Source of the DNA: Nostoc sp. B(2019)
GTDB taxonomy: Bacteria; Cyanobacteriota; Cyanobacteriia; Cyanobacteriales; Nostocaceae
NCBI RefSeq assembly: GCF_010091925.1
Contig: NZ_WVID01000012.1
Coordinates: forward strand, 212,506 to 276,505
Length of the DNA stretch: 64,000 nt
Reading direction: 5' to 3'
The translations under genes and the position numbers were made by a program. Shown piece by piece: positions 7,216-17,764 of this stretch (positions are counted from its first letter, which is position 1; the number at the start of each line of letters is the position of its first letter). The notes beneath the pieces are model-generated. The model searched no databases. It was given only the letters and a program-made list of their open reading frames with translations, and was not told where the DNA came from.

Positions 7216-8307
7216 GTGGACGCTAAATTATCTCCTGAGCAAGGATTAAACATTTCTGGGATCGCTCTAGCCTCTTTATTAGCCCTAGGGCTGGGTGTTG
7301 CAGCATTTTTTTTGGATGCGATGGCAAATAGAGTGCCCTGGCAACTCACCTCATTAACCCTACCACTATTATTATGTGCGCTGGGATCAGGTGTTGTCGG
7401 CTATTGGGTAATACCCGTACTGCAAGCACTCAAAACGGGGCAAATAATCCGCGAAGATGGCCCCCAAGCCCATCTAAAAAAAGCAGGTACACCAACGATG
7501 GGGGGTATATTTTTTATACCCGTGGCTGTGATAGCTGCCTGTATAATGTCTAACTTTGCTACAGAGGTGCTTGCCGTCTCCGCATTAACACTTAGCTACG
7601 GATTTATCGGCTGGATAGATGATTGGCAAATTCTGCGCCGTAAGTCAAATAAAGGTATATCTCCTCGGATGAAACTGGCTTTGCAAATCGGCTTTGCAGC
7701 GGTGTTTTGTCTGTGGTTGATGTTTAATCAGCCTTCTAATATTACAAATATTGCCTTGCCTTGGGTGAGCTTTTCGCTACCATTAGGGTTACTATTCTGG
7801 CCTTTAGCTGGGTTTGTCTTGGTTGCAGAAAGTAATGCGACTAATTTAACAGATGGTATTGATGGCTTAGCAGCAGGAACAGTAGCGATCGCTCTACTAG
7901 CACTAGGGGCCCTAATTGCACCAACCTCACCTGGATTGATGGTGTTTTGTGCTGCTTTAAGTGGTGGTTGCTTGGGTTTCTTAGCTCATAACCGTAACCC
8001 AGCCCGTGTTTTCATGGGTGATACTGGTTCTCTAGCGCTGGGAGGCGCTTTAGCTGCTGTCGCACTATTGACCAATAGCTTAGTAGCGCTGTTCATTCTC
8101 AGCGGTATCTTCTTCGTAGAAACCCTTTCTGTGATGGCGCAGGTAAGTTACTATAAAGCCACCAAAGGCCCCGATGGTAAAGGCAAGCGTCTCTTCAAAA
8201 TGGCCCCCTTACACCATCATTTAGAACTTACTGGCTGGTCAGAATTACAAGTAGTTTCCGTATTTTATATAATCGCTGCTATTTTAGCTGTCATCTGTTT
8301 AGCGTAG
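7216..8307 (+). CDS. mraY: phospho-N-acetylmuramoyl-pentapeptide transferase
   Basis: 363 residues with about ten hydrophobic segments. MraY signatures are present: DGPQAHLKKAGTPTMGG near 75, the Asp-rich GWIDDWQILRRKSNKGISPR near 130, ESNATNLTDGIDGLAAG near 210, and the Mg/substrate motif FMGDTGSLALGGALA near 270 with the APLHHHLE loop near 333. It makes lipid I at the cytoplasmic membrane from UDP-MurNAc-pentapeptide and undecaprenyl phosphate. The start is GTG, preceded by a GAAGGG Shine-Dalgarno-like run. The stop codon lies at the edge of a dispersed GC-rich repeat, so the C-terminus may have been trimmed by insertion. A terminator follows. Confidence 0.96.
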   Translation: MDAKLSPEQGLNISGIALASLLALGLGVAAFFLDAMANRVPWQLTSLTLPLLLCALGSGVVGYWVIPVLQALKTGQIIREDGPQAHLKKAGTPTMGGIFFIPVAVIAACIMSNFATEVLAVSALTLSYGFIGWIDDWQILRRKSNKGISPRMKLALQIGFAAVFCLWLMFNQPSNITNIALPWVSFSLPLGLLFWPLAGFVLVAESNATNLTDGIDGLAAGTVAIALLALGALIAPTSPGLMVFCAALSGGCLGFLAHNRNPARVFMGDTGSLALGGALAAVALLTNSLVALFILSGIFFVETLSVMAQVSYYKATKGPDGKGKRLFKMAPLHHHLELTGWSELQVVSVFYIIAAILAVICLA

Positions 8308-8335
8308 GCGCAGCCCGCCGCAGGCATCGCTCCAT
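8303..8335. repeat. GC-rich dispersed repeat at the 3' end of mraY
   Basis: Segment gcgtaggcgcagcccgccgc followed by aggcatcgc; the same GATGCC/GTAGGC vocabulary recurs in the coding insert at ~57745-57775. It supplies the TAG stop of mraY. Confidence 0.5.
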
Positions 8336-8371
8336 TCTGAATCTTTGACACAATTCATCGAATACCAATTG

Positions 8372-8404
8372 ACAACCTCCGCATATACCGGGGGTTGTTT
8401 TTTG
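8372..8404 (+). terminator. rho-independent terminator of mraY
   Basis: Ten-bp stem ACAACCTCCG/CGGGGGTTGT (one G-T pair) with a seven-base loop, then a run of Ts. Confidence 0.85.
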
Positions 8405-8471
8405 TTTGTGGCGTTGTCGTCAACCTACTCCGCCGCTTGAGCCATAAAAAATAATTCCCCATTCCCCAATT

Positions 8472-8975
8472 CTATTTACGCATCTGACTTACCAAGTGAG
8501 GAAGTTCTGGTAGTATCAGCTTTTCCATTGCTAGTCGTACAGCATTACTAGAGCCAGGAACAGAGAAAATTAATGTATTTTGATAAACACCAGCAACGGC
8601 GCGAGAAGCGATCGCGCGTGAACCAATTTCTTGATAACTTAAAAAACGAAACAACTCTCCAAATCCGGGCAAGATTTTTTCTAGTAAGTTCTCAATAGCA
8701 TCGTAGGTGGTATCTCTGGGTGCAATCCCTGTACCACCATTGAAAATTACAGCATCCAAATTCGAGCTTTTACCCAGCTGTTCTATCTGTTCTTGAATTT
8801 GTGTTGGTTCATCTTTGATAATTGTGTAGACTCCTACAGTATGGTTAGTGTCAAGGAGTAATTGCTGGATTAGCTGACCACTCTTGTCTGTTTCTGGGGA
8901 GCGTGTATCGCTGACGGTAACAACAGCACAAATTACCGTAATTCCAGGCGAGTCTGGGTGGGGTTGTTGCGTCAT
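8472..8975 (-). CDS. moaB: molybdenum cofactor biosynthesis protein B
   Basis: 167 residues of the MoaB/MogA fold: AVVTVSDTRSPETDKSG near 20, the nucleotide/pterin-binding NGGTGIAPRDTTYDAI near 80, GFGELFRFLSYQEIGSRAI near 105, and VPGSSNAVRLAMEKL near 140. It adenylylates or binds molybdopterin during Mo-cofactor maturation in the cytosol. A Mo-dependent oxidoreductase gene occurs in this window (30.6 kb), although the two are not clustered. It is a short MoaB-like form rather than a fused MogA-MoeA. Confidence 0.93.
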   Translation of the reverse strand: MTQQPHPDSPGITVICAVVTVSDTRSPETDKSGQLIQQLLLDTNHTVGVYTIIKDEPTQIQEQIEQLGKSSNLDAVIFNGGTGIAPRDTTYDAIENLLEKILPGFGELFRFLSYQEIGSRAIASRAVAGVYQNTLIFSVPGSSNAVRLAMEKLILPELPHLVSQMRK

Positions 8976-9043
8976 GGTTTTTGTTATTTATTCAGTGGTC
9001 AGTTACTCTTTATATGCCACTGACCACTAACTAGTTACCGCTT

Positions 9044-9379
9044 TTAAGTTTTGCTGAGTCCAAGACCGTTTTCATTGGCGTACCGTTCCATGAAGCGCAT
9101 AAAGCGATCCCATTCTTCAGCGGATTTCATCAGGTAAAGTGCTTCTAATGCTTCTGGTCTACCGTTGACAAACTTACCCTTAACTTCGCGGGTAATTAAT
9201 TCCCCTTCTTCATCAATCATGTACATCCCTGTGATGTCTTCGGTGCTGCCTTGTCCTAAAATATTAGGATTTGTAAAAATAAACGTCGCTGTGCCACTGT
9301 CGCCAGTACGCGATCGCGTCAAGCGCACCTCTGGAATTACTTCTTCGTCAATACCTCTAGAAAATTGGATTTTCGCCAT
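9044..9379 (-). CDS. psb28: photosystem II assembly protein Psb28
   Basis: 111 residues starting [20 protein letters not shown], with [30 protein letters not shown] and the ending [14 protein letters not shown], all characteristic of Psb28. It is a soluble protein that binds the cytoplasmic face of PSII assembly intermediates near cytochrome b559 and protects them during assembly and repair. The length is normal. It is expressed from the minus strand between dtd and moaB. Confidence 0.97.
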   Translation of the reverse strand: MAKIQFSRGIDEEVIPEVRLTRSRTGDSGTATFIFTNPNILGQGSTEDITGMYMIDEEGELITREVKGKFVNGRPEALEALYLMKSAEEWDRFMRFMERYANENGLGLSKT

Positions 9380-9483
9380 GATGGATATATTTAAACTTTT
9401 TTGATGGTTAATTTAATATTCTCTCATCATTTAGAACGCCACGGTCTAGAGACTAAGGATATTCATTTTTTACGTATTTATAT

Positions 9484-9936
9484 TTAAATTGCTTCGCGCT
9501 CAAGTAACAAAGTTACCGGGCCGTCATTTTCAATTGTAACTTGCATCATTGCACCAAATTGACCTGTTTCTACGTGCAAACCACTAGCTTGCAACTTGGT
9601 AACAAAGCCATTATACAAATATAAAGCTAATTGCGGGCTGGCTGAGCGGTCAAAAGAAGGACGGCGACCTTTGCGACAGTCACCGTAAAGGGTAAACTGA
9701 CTTACTACAAGTAACTCGCCGCCAATTTCTTGCACAGATTTTTGCCAGCGATCGTCTCCTTTTTCATCGGGAAACAGCCGCAGTTCTAAACACTTACGCG
9801 CCATCCAATCAAGTTCAGCATCAGTATCGGTATCGGCAATACCGACTAGCAAGTTTAGCCCTTGCCCAATTTTGCCAACAATTTCGCCGTTAATAGTAAC
9901 TTGAGATGATTTAACTCGCTGGATGATCACGCGCAT
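9484..9936 (-). CDS. dtd: D-aminoacyl-tRNA deacylase
   Basis: Starts [20 protein letters not shown]; about 150 residues. Signature motifs are [19 protein letters not shown] near 75 and the trans-acting [11 protein letters not shown] near 135 (NxGPVT class). It hydrolyses D-amino acids (notably D-Tyr) from mischarged tRNAs and acts as a homodimer in the cytosol. An upstream in-frame ATG at 9949-9951 would add MKLIV, but the family begins at MRVIIQRV, so I chose the ATG at 9936. Neighbours are psb28 downstream and the CobW-type gene upstream, both minus strand. Confidence 0.93.
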   Translation of the reverse strand: MRVIIQRVKSSQVTINGEIVGKIGQGLNLLVGIADTDTDAELDWMARKCLELRLFPDEKGDDRWQKSVQEIGGELLVVSQFTLYGDCRKGRRPSFDRSASPQLALYLYNGFVTKLQASGLHVETGQFGAMMQVTIENDGPVTLLLEREAI

Positions 9937-9984
9937 AACGATCAGTTTCAATTCTAGGGCGATCGCATTTTAAAACTAATTAAA

Positions 9985-10017
9985 AGCTCCGCCTTCATCA
10001 AAGCAGATGGCGGAGCT
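9985..10017 (-). terminator. terminator of the CobW-type gene
   Basis: Nine-bp perfect stem AGCTCCGCC/GGCGGAGCT with a 15-base loop. On the minus strand it is followed by TTTTAATTAGTTTT. It lies 58 bp beyond the stop of the 10075-11172 gene. Confidence 0.8.
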
Positions 10018-10074
10018 AAAATGCACTTCCGTGTAACTTATAAATAAGTATAAAGGAGTACTATGCGCTAATAA

Positions 10075-11172
10075 CTATTTCCCAAAACCTTTACCGCGAT
10101 CGCTAGAAGGTAGACAGATGCAGTTTTCCAACTGAGTAATTAAAGTCTCACGATCCAGATTTTGACCAATTAGCACAATTTGGTTTTTCGGTTCACCTTG
10201 CCACTCTTCATCATCTAAGGTGAAGCGTTTGCCACAAAGGTGGAAAATATGACGCTTCGGACTTTCATCAAACCACATAATCCCCTTGGCACGGAAGATA
10301 CTAGAGGATAGCTGGTTATCTAAGAAATATTGAAACTTCCTAATAGAAAAAGGCTTATCACTTTGAAAAGATATGGAAGTGAAGCCATCATTTTCTAAAT
10401 GATCGGAATGATGGTGATGATGGTCATGTTCATGATCGTGATGGTCATGACCACATGTTGAGTGATCATGGTCGTGGTCATGATCATGATGCTCGTGCTT
10501 CTCTTCTTCAGTGTCAAAATACTTGTCAGACTCAAACAAACCAACACTGAGAATTAAGGGGAGTGGTATTTGCGATCGCGTGGTGCGGAGAATTCTCGCT
10601 CCTTCCTTGACTTCGTTAATTTTTCTTTCTAAATCATTCAAAGTGGCTTCATCAACCAAATCAGCCTTATTCAGTAAAATTACATCACCATAAGCAATTT
10701 GACTGTATGCTGCCTCAGAGTTGAATAAATCCAGGCTATAATTTGCCGCGTCTACTACAGTAATAATCGAATCCAAACGAGTTAAATCCCGTAATTCTGT
10801 ACCCAGAAATGTTAGAGCAACTGGCAGCGGATCTGCAAGTCCAGTTGTTTCTACTACTAGGTAATCTAGATTTTCTTGGCGTTCTAAAACTTTGTAAACG
10901 GCATCTACCAAATCATTATTAATGGTGCAGCAAATACAACCATTATTTAGCTCCACCATGTTCTCACCAGTGGAGACAATTAGCTCGTTGTCAATGCCAA
11001 TTTCACCAAATTCATTGACTAAAACAGCAGTTTTTAAACCCTGCTGATTGTTGAGAATATGATTGAGTAGCGTCGTTTTGCCACTACCAAGAAACCCAGT
11101 AATAATTGTGACTGGCATTCCTTGTTTTGGGGCATCCATTGCTTGAGATTCGGGAGTTACTGCTGATTGCAT
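10075..11172 (-). CDS. CobW/COG0523 GTP-dependent metallochaperone
   Basis: 365 residues. G3E GTPase features are Walker A ITGFLGSGKTTLLNHIL near 23, the metal-binding GCICCTINNDLV near 78 (CxCC), ETTGLADP near 108, and NKAD near 167. A long His/Asp-rich stretch (residues ~225-257, about 17 His) precedes the CobW C-terminal domain, which ends RETLITQLENC. Such proteins insert or store metals; the His-rich loop points to Zn, Co or Ni. The name CobW does not prove a role in cobalamin synthesis. It is divergent from cysS, a zinc enzyme, but I see no zinc-regulator operator I can defend. Confidence 0.9.
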   Translation of the reverse strand: MQSAVTPESQAMDAPKQGMPVTIITGFLGSGKTTLLNHILNNQQGLKTAVLVNEFGEIGIDNELIVSTGENMVELNNGCICCTINNDLVDAVYKVLERQENLDYLVVETTGLADPLPVALTFLGTELRDLTRLDSIITVVDAANYSLDLFNSEAAYSQIAYGDVILLNKADLVDEATLNDLERKINEVKEGARILRTTRSQIPLPLILSVGLFESDKYFDTEEEKHEHHDHDHDHDHSTCGHDHHDHEHDHHHHHSDHLENDGFTSISFQSDKPFSIRKFQYFLDNQLSSSIFRAKGIMWFDESPKRHIFHLCGKRFTLDDEEWQGEPKNQIVLIGQNLDRETLITQLENCICLPSSDRGKGFGK

Positions 11173-11310
11173 AGCGCTGTTATCAAAAAAGTCAAAATAT
11201 TAGGTGTAGCGCAGATAGTCCAGAAAACACTAGCATAGGGATGCTGGACTGTCATCCCAGATGCTTTACTTTATTATTGCGTATCTCCCTATTTTCAGTA
11301 TTACTCTGTT

Positions 11311-12771
11311 ATGACCCTAACTCTTTACAATACCCTCAGCCGGCGTCAGGAACCCTTTGAAACAGTCGAACCGGGCAAGGTTAAGATGTATTACTGCGGC
11401 GTGACAGTTTACGACTACTGCCATTTGGGTCATGCTAGAGCTTGCATTGTTTGGGATGTCGTACGTCGATACCTCCAGTTTATCGGCTATGAAGTCCGCT
11501 ATATCCAAAATTTTACTGATATTGATGATAAAATCCTCAATCGAGCGCGGCAAGAACATTCATCGATGGAGGCTGTAGCCGATCGCTTTATCAAAGCATA
11601 TTTTGAGGATATGGCACGGCTTGGGATTAAAGAAGCTGATGAGTATCCCCGTGCTACTCACACGATGAATGGCATTCAGCGGCTAATCCATGATTTGGAA
11701 AATAAAGGCTTTGCTTATCCCTCCGACGGCGACGTTTATTATGCCGTGCGACAGTTTTCTGAGTATGGTAAACTTTCTGGGCGTAAGTTAGAAGACATGC
11801 AAGCCGGTGCAAGTGGGCGGGTAGACGTAGAAGACCCAGAGTATCAAAGGAAAAGAGACAAAGTTGATTTTGCTTTATGGAAAGCAGCAAGACCAGGTGA
11901 ACCCGCTTGGGAATCACCTTGGGGTGCAGGTCGTCCAGGATGGCACATTGAATGCTCAGCAATGGTGCGCGATCGCTTGGGTGATACCATAGACATTCAT
12001 GCAGGCGGAGAAGATTTAATTTTTCCCCACCATGAAAATGAAATTGCTCAATCTGAGGCTGTGACAGGAAAACCCCTAGCTCGTTACTGGTTACATAACG
12101 GCATGGTGAAGGTAGATGGTAATAAAATGTCCAAATCTTTGGGCAACTTTACCACCATTCGCGACTTGTTGGATCGAGGAGTTGAGCCAATGGCGGTGCG
12201 GTTATTTGTGCTGATGGCGCAATATCGTACACCAATTGATTTTACTGATGAAGCGATCGCAGATAAGACGAACGCTTGGCACACACTCAAAGAAGGCTTA
12301 CTTTTCGGCTACCAATATGGCAAACAATTGGGATGGGAAGTTGAGATAAACAATCATCCAATTCCCAATCCATACATTGAACGCTTTCAAGAAGCTGTGA
12401 ATGACGACTTTAATTTTCCCAGTGGGTTAACAGTGCTATTTGAATTAGCCAAACAACTGCACCGTGAGGGAAATATTCTTGTACATCAAGGGAAAACCGA
12501 AATACCAGCAGATGAGTTAAAAATACAGTGGCAAACACTCGTCACTTTAGCAAAAGTTTTAGGTTTAGAAGCAAAACCAGAAGTTCAAACTTCTGCGAAT
12601 AATGGTTTAAGCGATGCGGAAATTGAAGATTTAATTGAACAACGGCAAGCAGCTAGGAAAGCTAGAAATTTTGCCGAAGCTGACCGTATTCGTAATCAAT
12701 TGCAAGCACAAGGTATTAACTTAATTGATAGTGCTGATGGTACTCGCTTCGTTAAAACTAAGAATTCTTAA
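11311..12771 (+). CDS. cysS: cysteinyl-tRNA synthetase
   Basis: 486 residues, class I aminoacyl-tRNA synthetase. The N-terminal zinc Cys lies in YYCGVTVYDYCHLGHARA, which also contains the HIGH-type HLGH. Downstream are WHIECSAM (second Zn ligand), GGEDLIFPHHENEIAQSEA, and KMSKSLGNF near 268. The C-terminal anticodon-binding helical domain ends AEADRIRNQLQAQGINLIDS. It charges tRNA-Cys in the cytosol. The length is normal. The stop is 14 bp before the TldD-type gene, so the two are probably co-transcribed. Confidence 0.97.
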   Translation: MTLTLYNTLSRRQEPFETVEPGKVKMYYCGVTVYDYCHLGHARACIVWDVVRRYLQFIGYEVRYIQNFTDIDDKILNRARQEHSSMEAVADRFIKAYFEDMARLGIKEADEYPRATHTMNGIQRLIHDLENKGFAYPSDGDVYYAVRQFSEYGKLSGRKLEDMQAGASGRVDVEDPEYQRKRDKVDFALWKAARPGEPAWESPWGAGRPGWHIECSAMVRDRLGDTIDIHAGGEDLIFPHHENEIAQSEAVTGKPLARYWLHNGMVKVDGNKMSKSLGNFTTIRDLLDRGVEPMAVRLFVLMAQYRTPIDFTDEAIADKTNAWHTLKEGLLFGYQYGKQLGWEVEINNHPIPNPYIERFQEAVNDDFNFPSGLTVLFELAKQLHREGNILVHQGKTEIPADELKIQWQTLVTLAKVLGLEAKPEVQTSANNGLSDAEIEDLIEQRQAARKARNFAEADRIRNQLQAQGINLIDSADGTRFVKTKNS

Positions 12772-12785
12772 TTTTTAATTTAATT

Positions 12786-14225
12786 ATGTGGTCTGAACTT
12801 ACAAAAGCGATCGCTAGTTTCGATATTCCTGCTGATTGGATCGGTATCAGAGCTGTAAAGGAAACTTCCACTAACCGTAATGTTCGTGACAGTTTACCCC
12901 AGTCCAACGGCAAATCTTTCACCGTCGGAGCCATGCTAGAAGTTCTAGTTAATGGCTGTCTGGGTTATGCAGCTACTAACTCTCTAGAACTCTCGTCCCT
13001 GGAAACTGCTGCTCAAACGGCGTATAAACAGGCACTAGCAGCCAGTGAATGGTGGATACATCCCTTCCGTCAAAGTGAGCGGCCTAAAGTCGTTGGTGAA
13101 TATCACTCTCCATTCCTAGAGCCATTGGATGCTCTAAGTCCTGGCGAAATTAACGATTTACTAGTTCGCGTTTGCCAAAAACTGAAAGTTGACGACAAGA
13201 TTGTACAAACCACCGCCAGCGCCAGTACAACTGAAAGAGAATCTTGGTTTGTCAGCAGCAACGGCTCAGAGGTGTATCAAAAAGTTTTATCTTTAGGCAC
13301 TCATTACGGTGCTACTGCCCAAGATGGGGGAAGTGTACAACAGCGCACCAACAACGGCTGGCAAGCAAATTGTTACCAAGGTGGACTAGAACTTTTAAAA
13401 CAAGAAGACTTATGGCATCGAGTGCAGCAAGTTGGTGAACAAGCATTAGAACTGTTGACAGCAGAAGAATGCCCAACCATGCCGACCAATTTAGTTTTAG
13501 CCCCAGACCAAATGATGCTGCAAATCCATGAAAGTGTCGGGCATCCTCTAGAAATTGACCGAATTTTGGGAGATGAACGTAACTACGCTGGGGGTAGCTT
13601 TGTCAACAAAAGTGATTTTGGCAACCTAGTATATGGTTCGCCGCTGATGAACATTACCTTTGACCCCACCGTAGATGGCGAATTTGCCAGCTACGGCTTT
13701 GATGATACAGGTGTCGTGGCGACACGAGAGTATTTGATCAAAGAAGGTGTACTTCAGCGGGGTTTAGGCTCTTTAGAAAGTCAAGCAAGAGCAGGTGTGC
13801 CTGGGGTTGCTTGTGCCCGCGCTTCCTCATGGAATCGACCAGCAATTGATCGCATGGCTAACTTAAACTTAGAGCCAGGGAATGCCAGCTTTAATGAAAT
13901 TATCGCCGGGATAGAACACGGTGTTTACATGGAATCCAATCGGTCTTGGTCAATTGACGATCGCCGCTATAAATTTCAATTTGGTTGTGAATACGCCAAA
14001 TTAATTGAAAACGGTAAACTTACCAAAACCCTGCGTAATCCCAATTATCGCGCAACGACACCAGAGTTTTGGCGCAGTTTAATCCAAGTAGGAGATGCCT
14101 CTAACTGGCAAATGTATGGTACTGCTTACTGTGGTAAAGGAGAACCAAATCAGGCAATTTGGGTAGGACATGGTTCACCCGTTTGTGTATTTGCTAACGT
14201 TGAAGTTTTTGGTGGAGGAAGTTGA
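12786..14225 (+). CDS. tldD: TldD-type metalloprotease
   Basis: 479 residues. The zinc site HESVGHPLEIDRILGDE near 250 gives the HExxxH motif of the active TldD subunit. GSPLMNITFDPTVDGEFASYGFDDTG and the C-terminal half (MESNRSWSIDDRRYKFQFGCEYA) match the PmbA/TldD fold. TldD/TldE proteases degrade unfolded small proteins and mature some peptide natural products. It follows cysS by 14 bp; its TldE-like partner lies 180 bp downstream across a repeat. The N-terminal Met at 12786 fits a start just after the cysS stop. Confidence 0.9.
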   Translation: MWSELTKAIASFDIPADWIGIRAVKETSTNRNVRDSLPQSNGKSFTVGAMLEVLVNGCLGYAATNSLELSSLETAAQTAYKQALAASEWWIHPFRQSERPKVVGEYHSPFLEPLDALSPGEINDLLVRVCQKLKVDDKIVQTTASASTTERESWFVSSNGSEVYQKVLSLGTHYGATAQDGGSVQQRTNNGWQANCYQGGLELLKQEDLWHRVQQVGEQALELLTAEECPTMPTNLVLAPDQMMLQIHESVGHPLEIDRILGDERNYAGGSFVNKSDFGNLVYGSPLMNITFDPTVDGEFASYGFDDTGVVATREYLIKEGVLQRGLGSLESQARAGVPGVACARASSWNRPAIDRMANLNLEPGNASFNEIIAGIEHGVYMESNRSWSIDDRRYKFQFGCEYAKLIENGKLTKTLRNPNYRATTPEFWRSLIQVGDASNWQMYGTAYCGKGEPNQAIWVGHGSPVCVFANVEVFGGGS

Positions 14226-14404
14226 GATAGTCATTTGTCAAGAGTAGAGACGCGATTAATCGCGTCTGTACAAGGGTCAAGGGTCAAAAGTTATTTTCTC
14301 CCCTCTGCCCCCTTGCCTCCCCTGCTCCCCCTGCCCCGGTTGCTGAGCGGAGTCGAAGCACTGTCCCACTCCCCCATCTCCCGCTATTCCCACTGTCTCT
14401 ATAA
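14226..14404. repeat. repeat-filled spacer between the TldD and TldE genes
   Basis: Contains the palindrome at 14244-14271, TTGACCC-type heptamers, a C-rich tract (ctccccctgcccc) and gctgagcggagtcgaagcac, a sequence common in Nostoc intergenic repeats. It probably expanded an originally short operon gap. Confidence 0.6.
14244..14271. repeat. GTAGAGACG palindromic element
   Basis: 28-bp inverted repeat GTAGAGACGCGATT/AATCGCGTCTGTAC, one mismatch in the stem; same family as 5902-5929. Confidence 0.85.
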
Positions 14405-15757
14405 ATGTTCATGAAAATTGAGGAATTATCTACTTTAGAAGTCAGCTTTAATCAACTGATTGAAACGCTACTGCTCAAAACGGTAGAAGGTGAACACTTT
14501 ACTGTGAAACTGAGCAGCGAACGGAGTCAATTTACTCGTTTCAATCATGCGAAAGTCAGACAAACTGGTTGTGTAGCTGATGGTTGCATAGAACTGACTT
14601 TGATGAAAAATCAGCGTAGCAGTTTTCGGCTGTTTCCTTTTACTGGAAATTGGGAAGTAGATTGGCAAATAGGATATAAAGCTTTACAAGAACTACGTGA
14701 AGAACTTCCTTTATTACCCGTCGATCCCTATCTAGTTTTGCCATCAGGAAACAACACCAGTCGGGAAGTACATCCTGGGAAATTATTGACAGCAGAAGCA
14801 GTAGTGCCAACTGTGCTGGAACTGGTTGCTGAATTAGATTTTACTGGTATATATGCTGGGGGAGTAGTAGTTAAAGGTTATGGTGATTCTAGCGGTCAGA
14901 AACACTGGTTTGCTACTGATTCTTTTACATTAGACTATTCTTTATTCACCATCTCGGAACAAGCTGTTAAAGGTACTTTTGCCGGGAGTGATTGGGATGC
15001 AGCTGCTTATATAGCCAAAATCAGCGAAGCAAAACAGCAACTAGAAATGCTTTCTCGCCCGGCTAAAGAATTGCCACGAGGACATTATAAAACTTATTTT
15101 GCACCTGCTGCTGTTGCAGATTTATTAATGATGCTTTCTTGGGGAGCCGTGAGCGAAGCTGATATCCAACAAGGAAATAGTGCTTTAGCTGCTCTGTGGC
15201 GTCAAGAAAAACAACTTTCGCCAGCATTTAACTTGAAAGAAAACTTTCAGCGGGGATTAGTGCCGCGATTTAATGAATTGGGAGAAATGGCTGCACCGGA
15301 GTTAAGTGTCATAGAAAAAGGACTTTTGGTAAATACTTTGGTGAATTCTCGGACTGCGAAGGAATATCAAAAAATTGCCAATGGTGCTAATGGTTCAGAA
15401 ACGTTACGTGCGCCAGAAATAAGTCCGGGAAATTTAGCCTTTGAGCAAATTCTTCCAAGTTTGGATACAGGCTTATATGTATCGAATTTGCATTATTTGA
15501 ATTGGAGCGATCGCCCCACTGGTAGAATTACAGGTATGACCCGTTATGCTTGCTTTTGGGTAGAAAAGGGAGAAATTATCGCCCCTATTGAAAACTTGCG
15601 TTTTGATGAAAGTCTCTATCGTTTCTGGGGAGAAAGCCTGATTAATTTGACCAATTTTCAGGAATTCATTCCCGAAGTAGGTACATACGACGGTCGCCAA
15701 CTTGGAGGTAGTTTAATTCCTGGTATATTGGTGGAAGATTTCACATATACTTTGTAG
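14405..15757 (+). CDS. TldE/PmbA-like protein
   Basis: 450 residues of the PmbA/TldD superfamily without the HExxxH zinc motif, as expected for the TldE/PmbA partner. An N-terminal substrate-channel domain (RSQFTRFNHAKVRQTGCVAD) is followed by the C-terminal barrel (GALN-like ANGANGSETLRAPEISPGNL and TGRITGMTRYACFWVEKGEI). It is expected to form a heterodimer with the upstream TldD-type protease. A second Met (14411) is possible; the difference is two residues. It is separated from its partner by a repeat block. Confidence 0.85.
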   Translation: MFMKIEELSTLEVSFNQLIETLLLKTVEGEHFTVKLSSERSQFTRFNHAKVRQTGCVADGCIELTLMKNQRSSFRLFPFTGNWEVDWQIGYKALQELREELPLLPVDPYLVLPSGNNTSREVHPGKLLTAEAVVPTVLELVAELDFTGIYAGGVVVKGYGDSSGQKHWFATDSFTLDYSLFTISEQAVKGTFAGSDWDAAAYIAKISEAKQQLEMLSRPAKELPRGHYKTYFAPAAVADLLMMLSWGAVSEADIQQGNSALAALWRQEKQLSPAFNLKENFQRGLVPRFNELGEMAAPELSVIEKGLLVNTLVNSRTAKEYQKIANGANGSETLRAPEISPGNLAFEQILPSLDTGLYVSNLHYLNWSDRPTGRITGMTRYACFWVEKGEIIAPIENLRFDESLYRFWGESLINLTNFQEFIPEVGTYDGRQLGGSLIPGILVEDFTYTL

Positions 15758-15786
15758 TCAGTTTGTGTAAAAAAACTTATTCTTTG

Positions 15787-15814
15787 GTAGAGATGCGAAA
15801 TCTAGCGTCTCTAC
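15787..15814. repeat. GTAGAGACG palindromic element (diverged)
   Basis: GTAGAGATGC / GCGTCTCTAC arms with an eight-base centre; lies between the convergent 3' ends of the TldE-like and Ycf66-like genes. Confidence 0.7.
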
Positions 15815-15828
15815 ACCGAATTATCAAA

Positions 15829-16155
15829 TCACCTATTTCTGTAGACTGCATTAATTACAATATCTTTGATAGTTAAGTAAATAATTAGTAGCAATAAAAG
15901 AAATTGCTCAAATTGAAGAATTGGATCTAATCGCCAGCCTTGAAACAATAAAATAAACCCACATAATAACAATATAATGGGCGTAAATATTACTTGGATA
16001 ATGTAAAGCGCTAAAGCCCAACCTGCAAGTCTGGCTCCCCTTGGCACTAGCCAAACTAGCATTAAAATAAAATAAACTATTGCCAAAAGTAAATAAATAA
16101 TTCCAATTAATCCGGCTATATTTAATCCAAAATTAACTTGAGCTAAAGTCTGCAT
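15829..16155 (-). CDS. short Ycf66-like membrane protein
   Basis: 108 residues with three or four hydrophobic segments. The stretch LLCGFILLFQGWRLDPILQF is the hallmark of Ycf66, a cyanobacterial/plastid membrane protein of unknown function. The rest is unusually hydrophobic and lacks the long charged C-terminal tail that many Ycf66 proteins carry, so this is a short paralogue or a divergent form. It is AT-rich compared with neighbours. It is transcribed alone and convergent with the TldE-like gene. Confidence 0.75.
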   Translation of the reverse strand: MQTLAQVNFGLNIAGLIGIIYLLLAIVYFILMLVWLVPRGARLAGWALALYIIQVIFTPIILLLCGFILLFQGWRLDPILQFEQFLLLLLIIYLTIKDIVINAVYRNR

Positions 16156-16317
16156 TTATTAAAAAGCCTACTTAATAATTACAAGCAATAATTTTAAACC
16201 TATTTATTAAGTAAGTTGAGTTTAGTCTATGGAAATCTAAAAGTTTTAATGAAATTTGTTGGGTTAAGCAGTAGCGAAACCCAACCTAAAATTCTTTCCC
16301 ATCTGTTTTTAGATCCT

Positions 16318-17528
<1,211 letters not shown>

Positions 17529-17764
17529 TCAAATCTACCATCTCGCGCTCTGACCAAGGGTGTTAAAGTCCATTGTTGTGGTGGCACAAGTTATGCTCAA
17601 CTAGGCATTAGGAATTAGACTCCTAAACGTGGATGCTAGACTTCCACTTGCGTCCCCACTTTCTTTGTGAAGGATTCAAGCGTAGCTCCAGCAGTTGAAA
17701 CGTAACAAACCCCGTACTTAGCAAAGTGCGTGGACAGTTTATGAAATCTTCTAGGTAATTTTGC

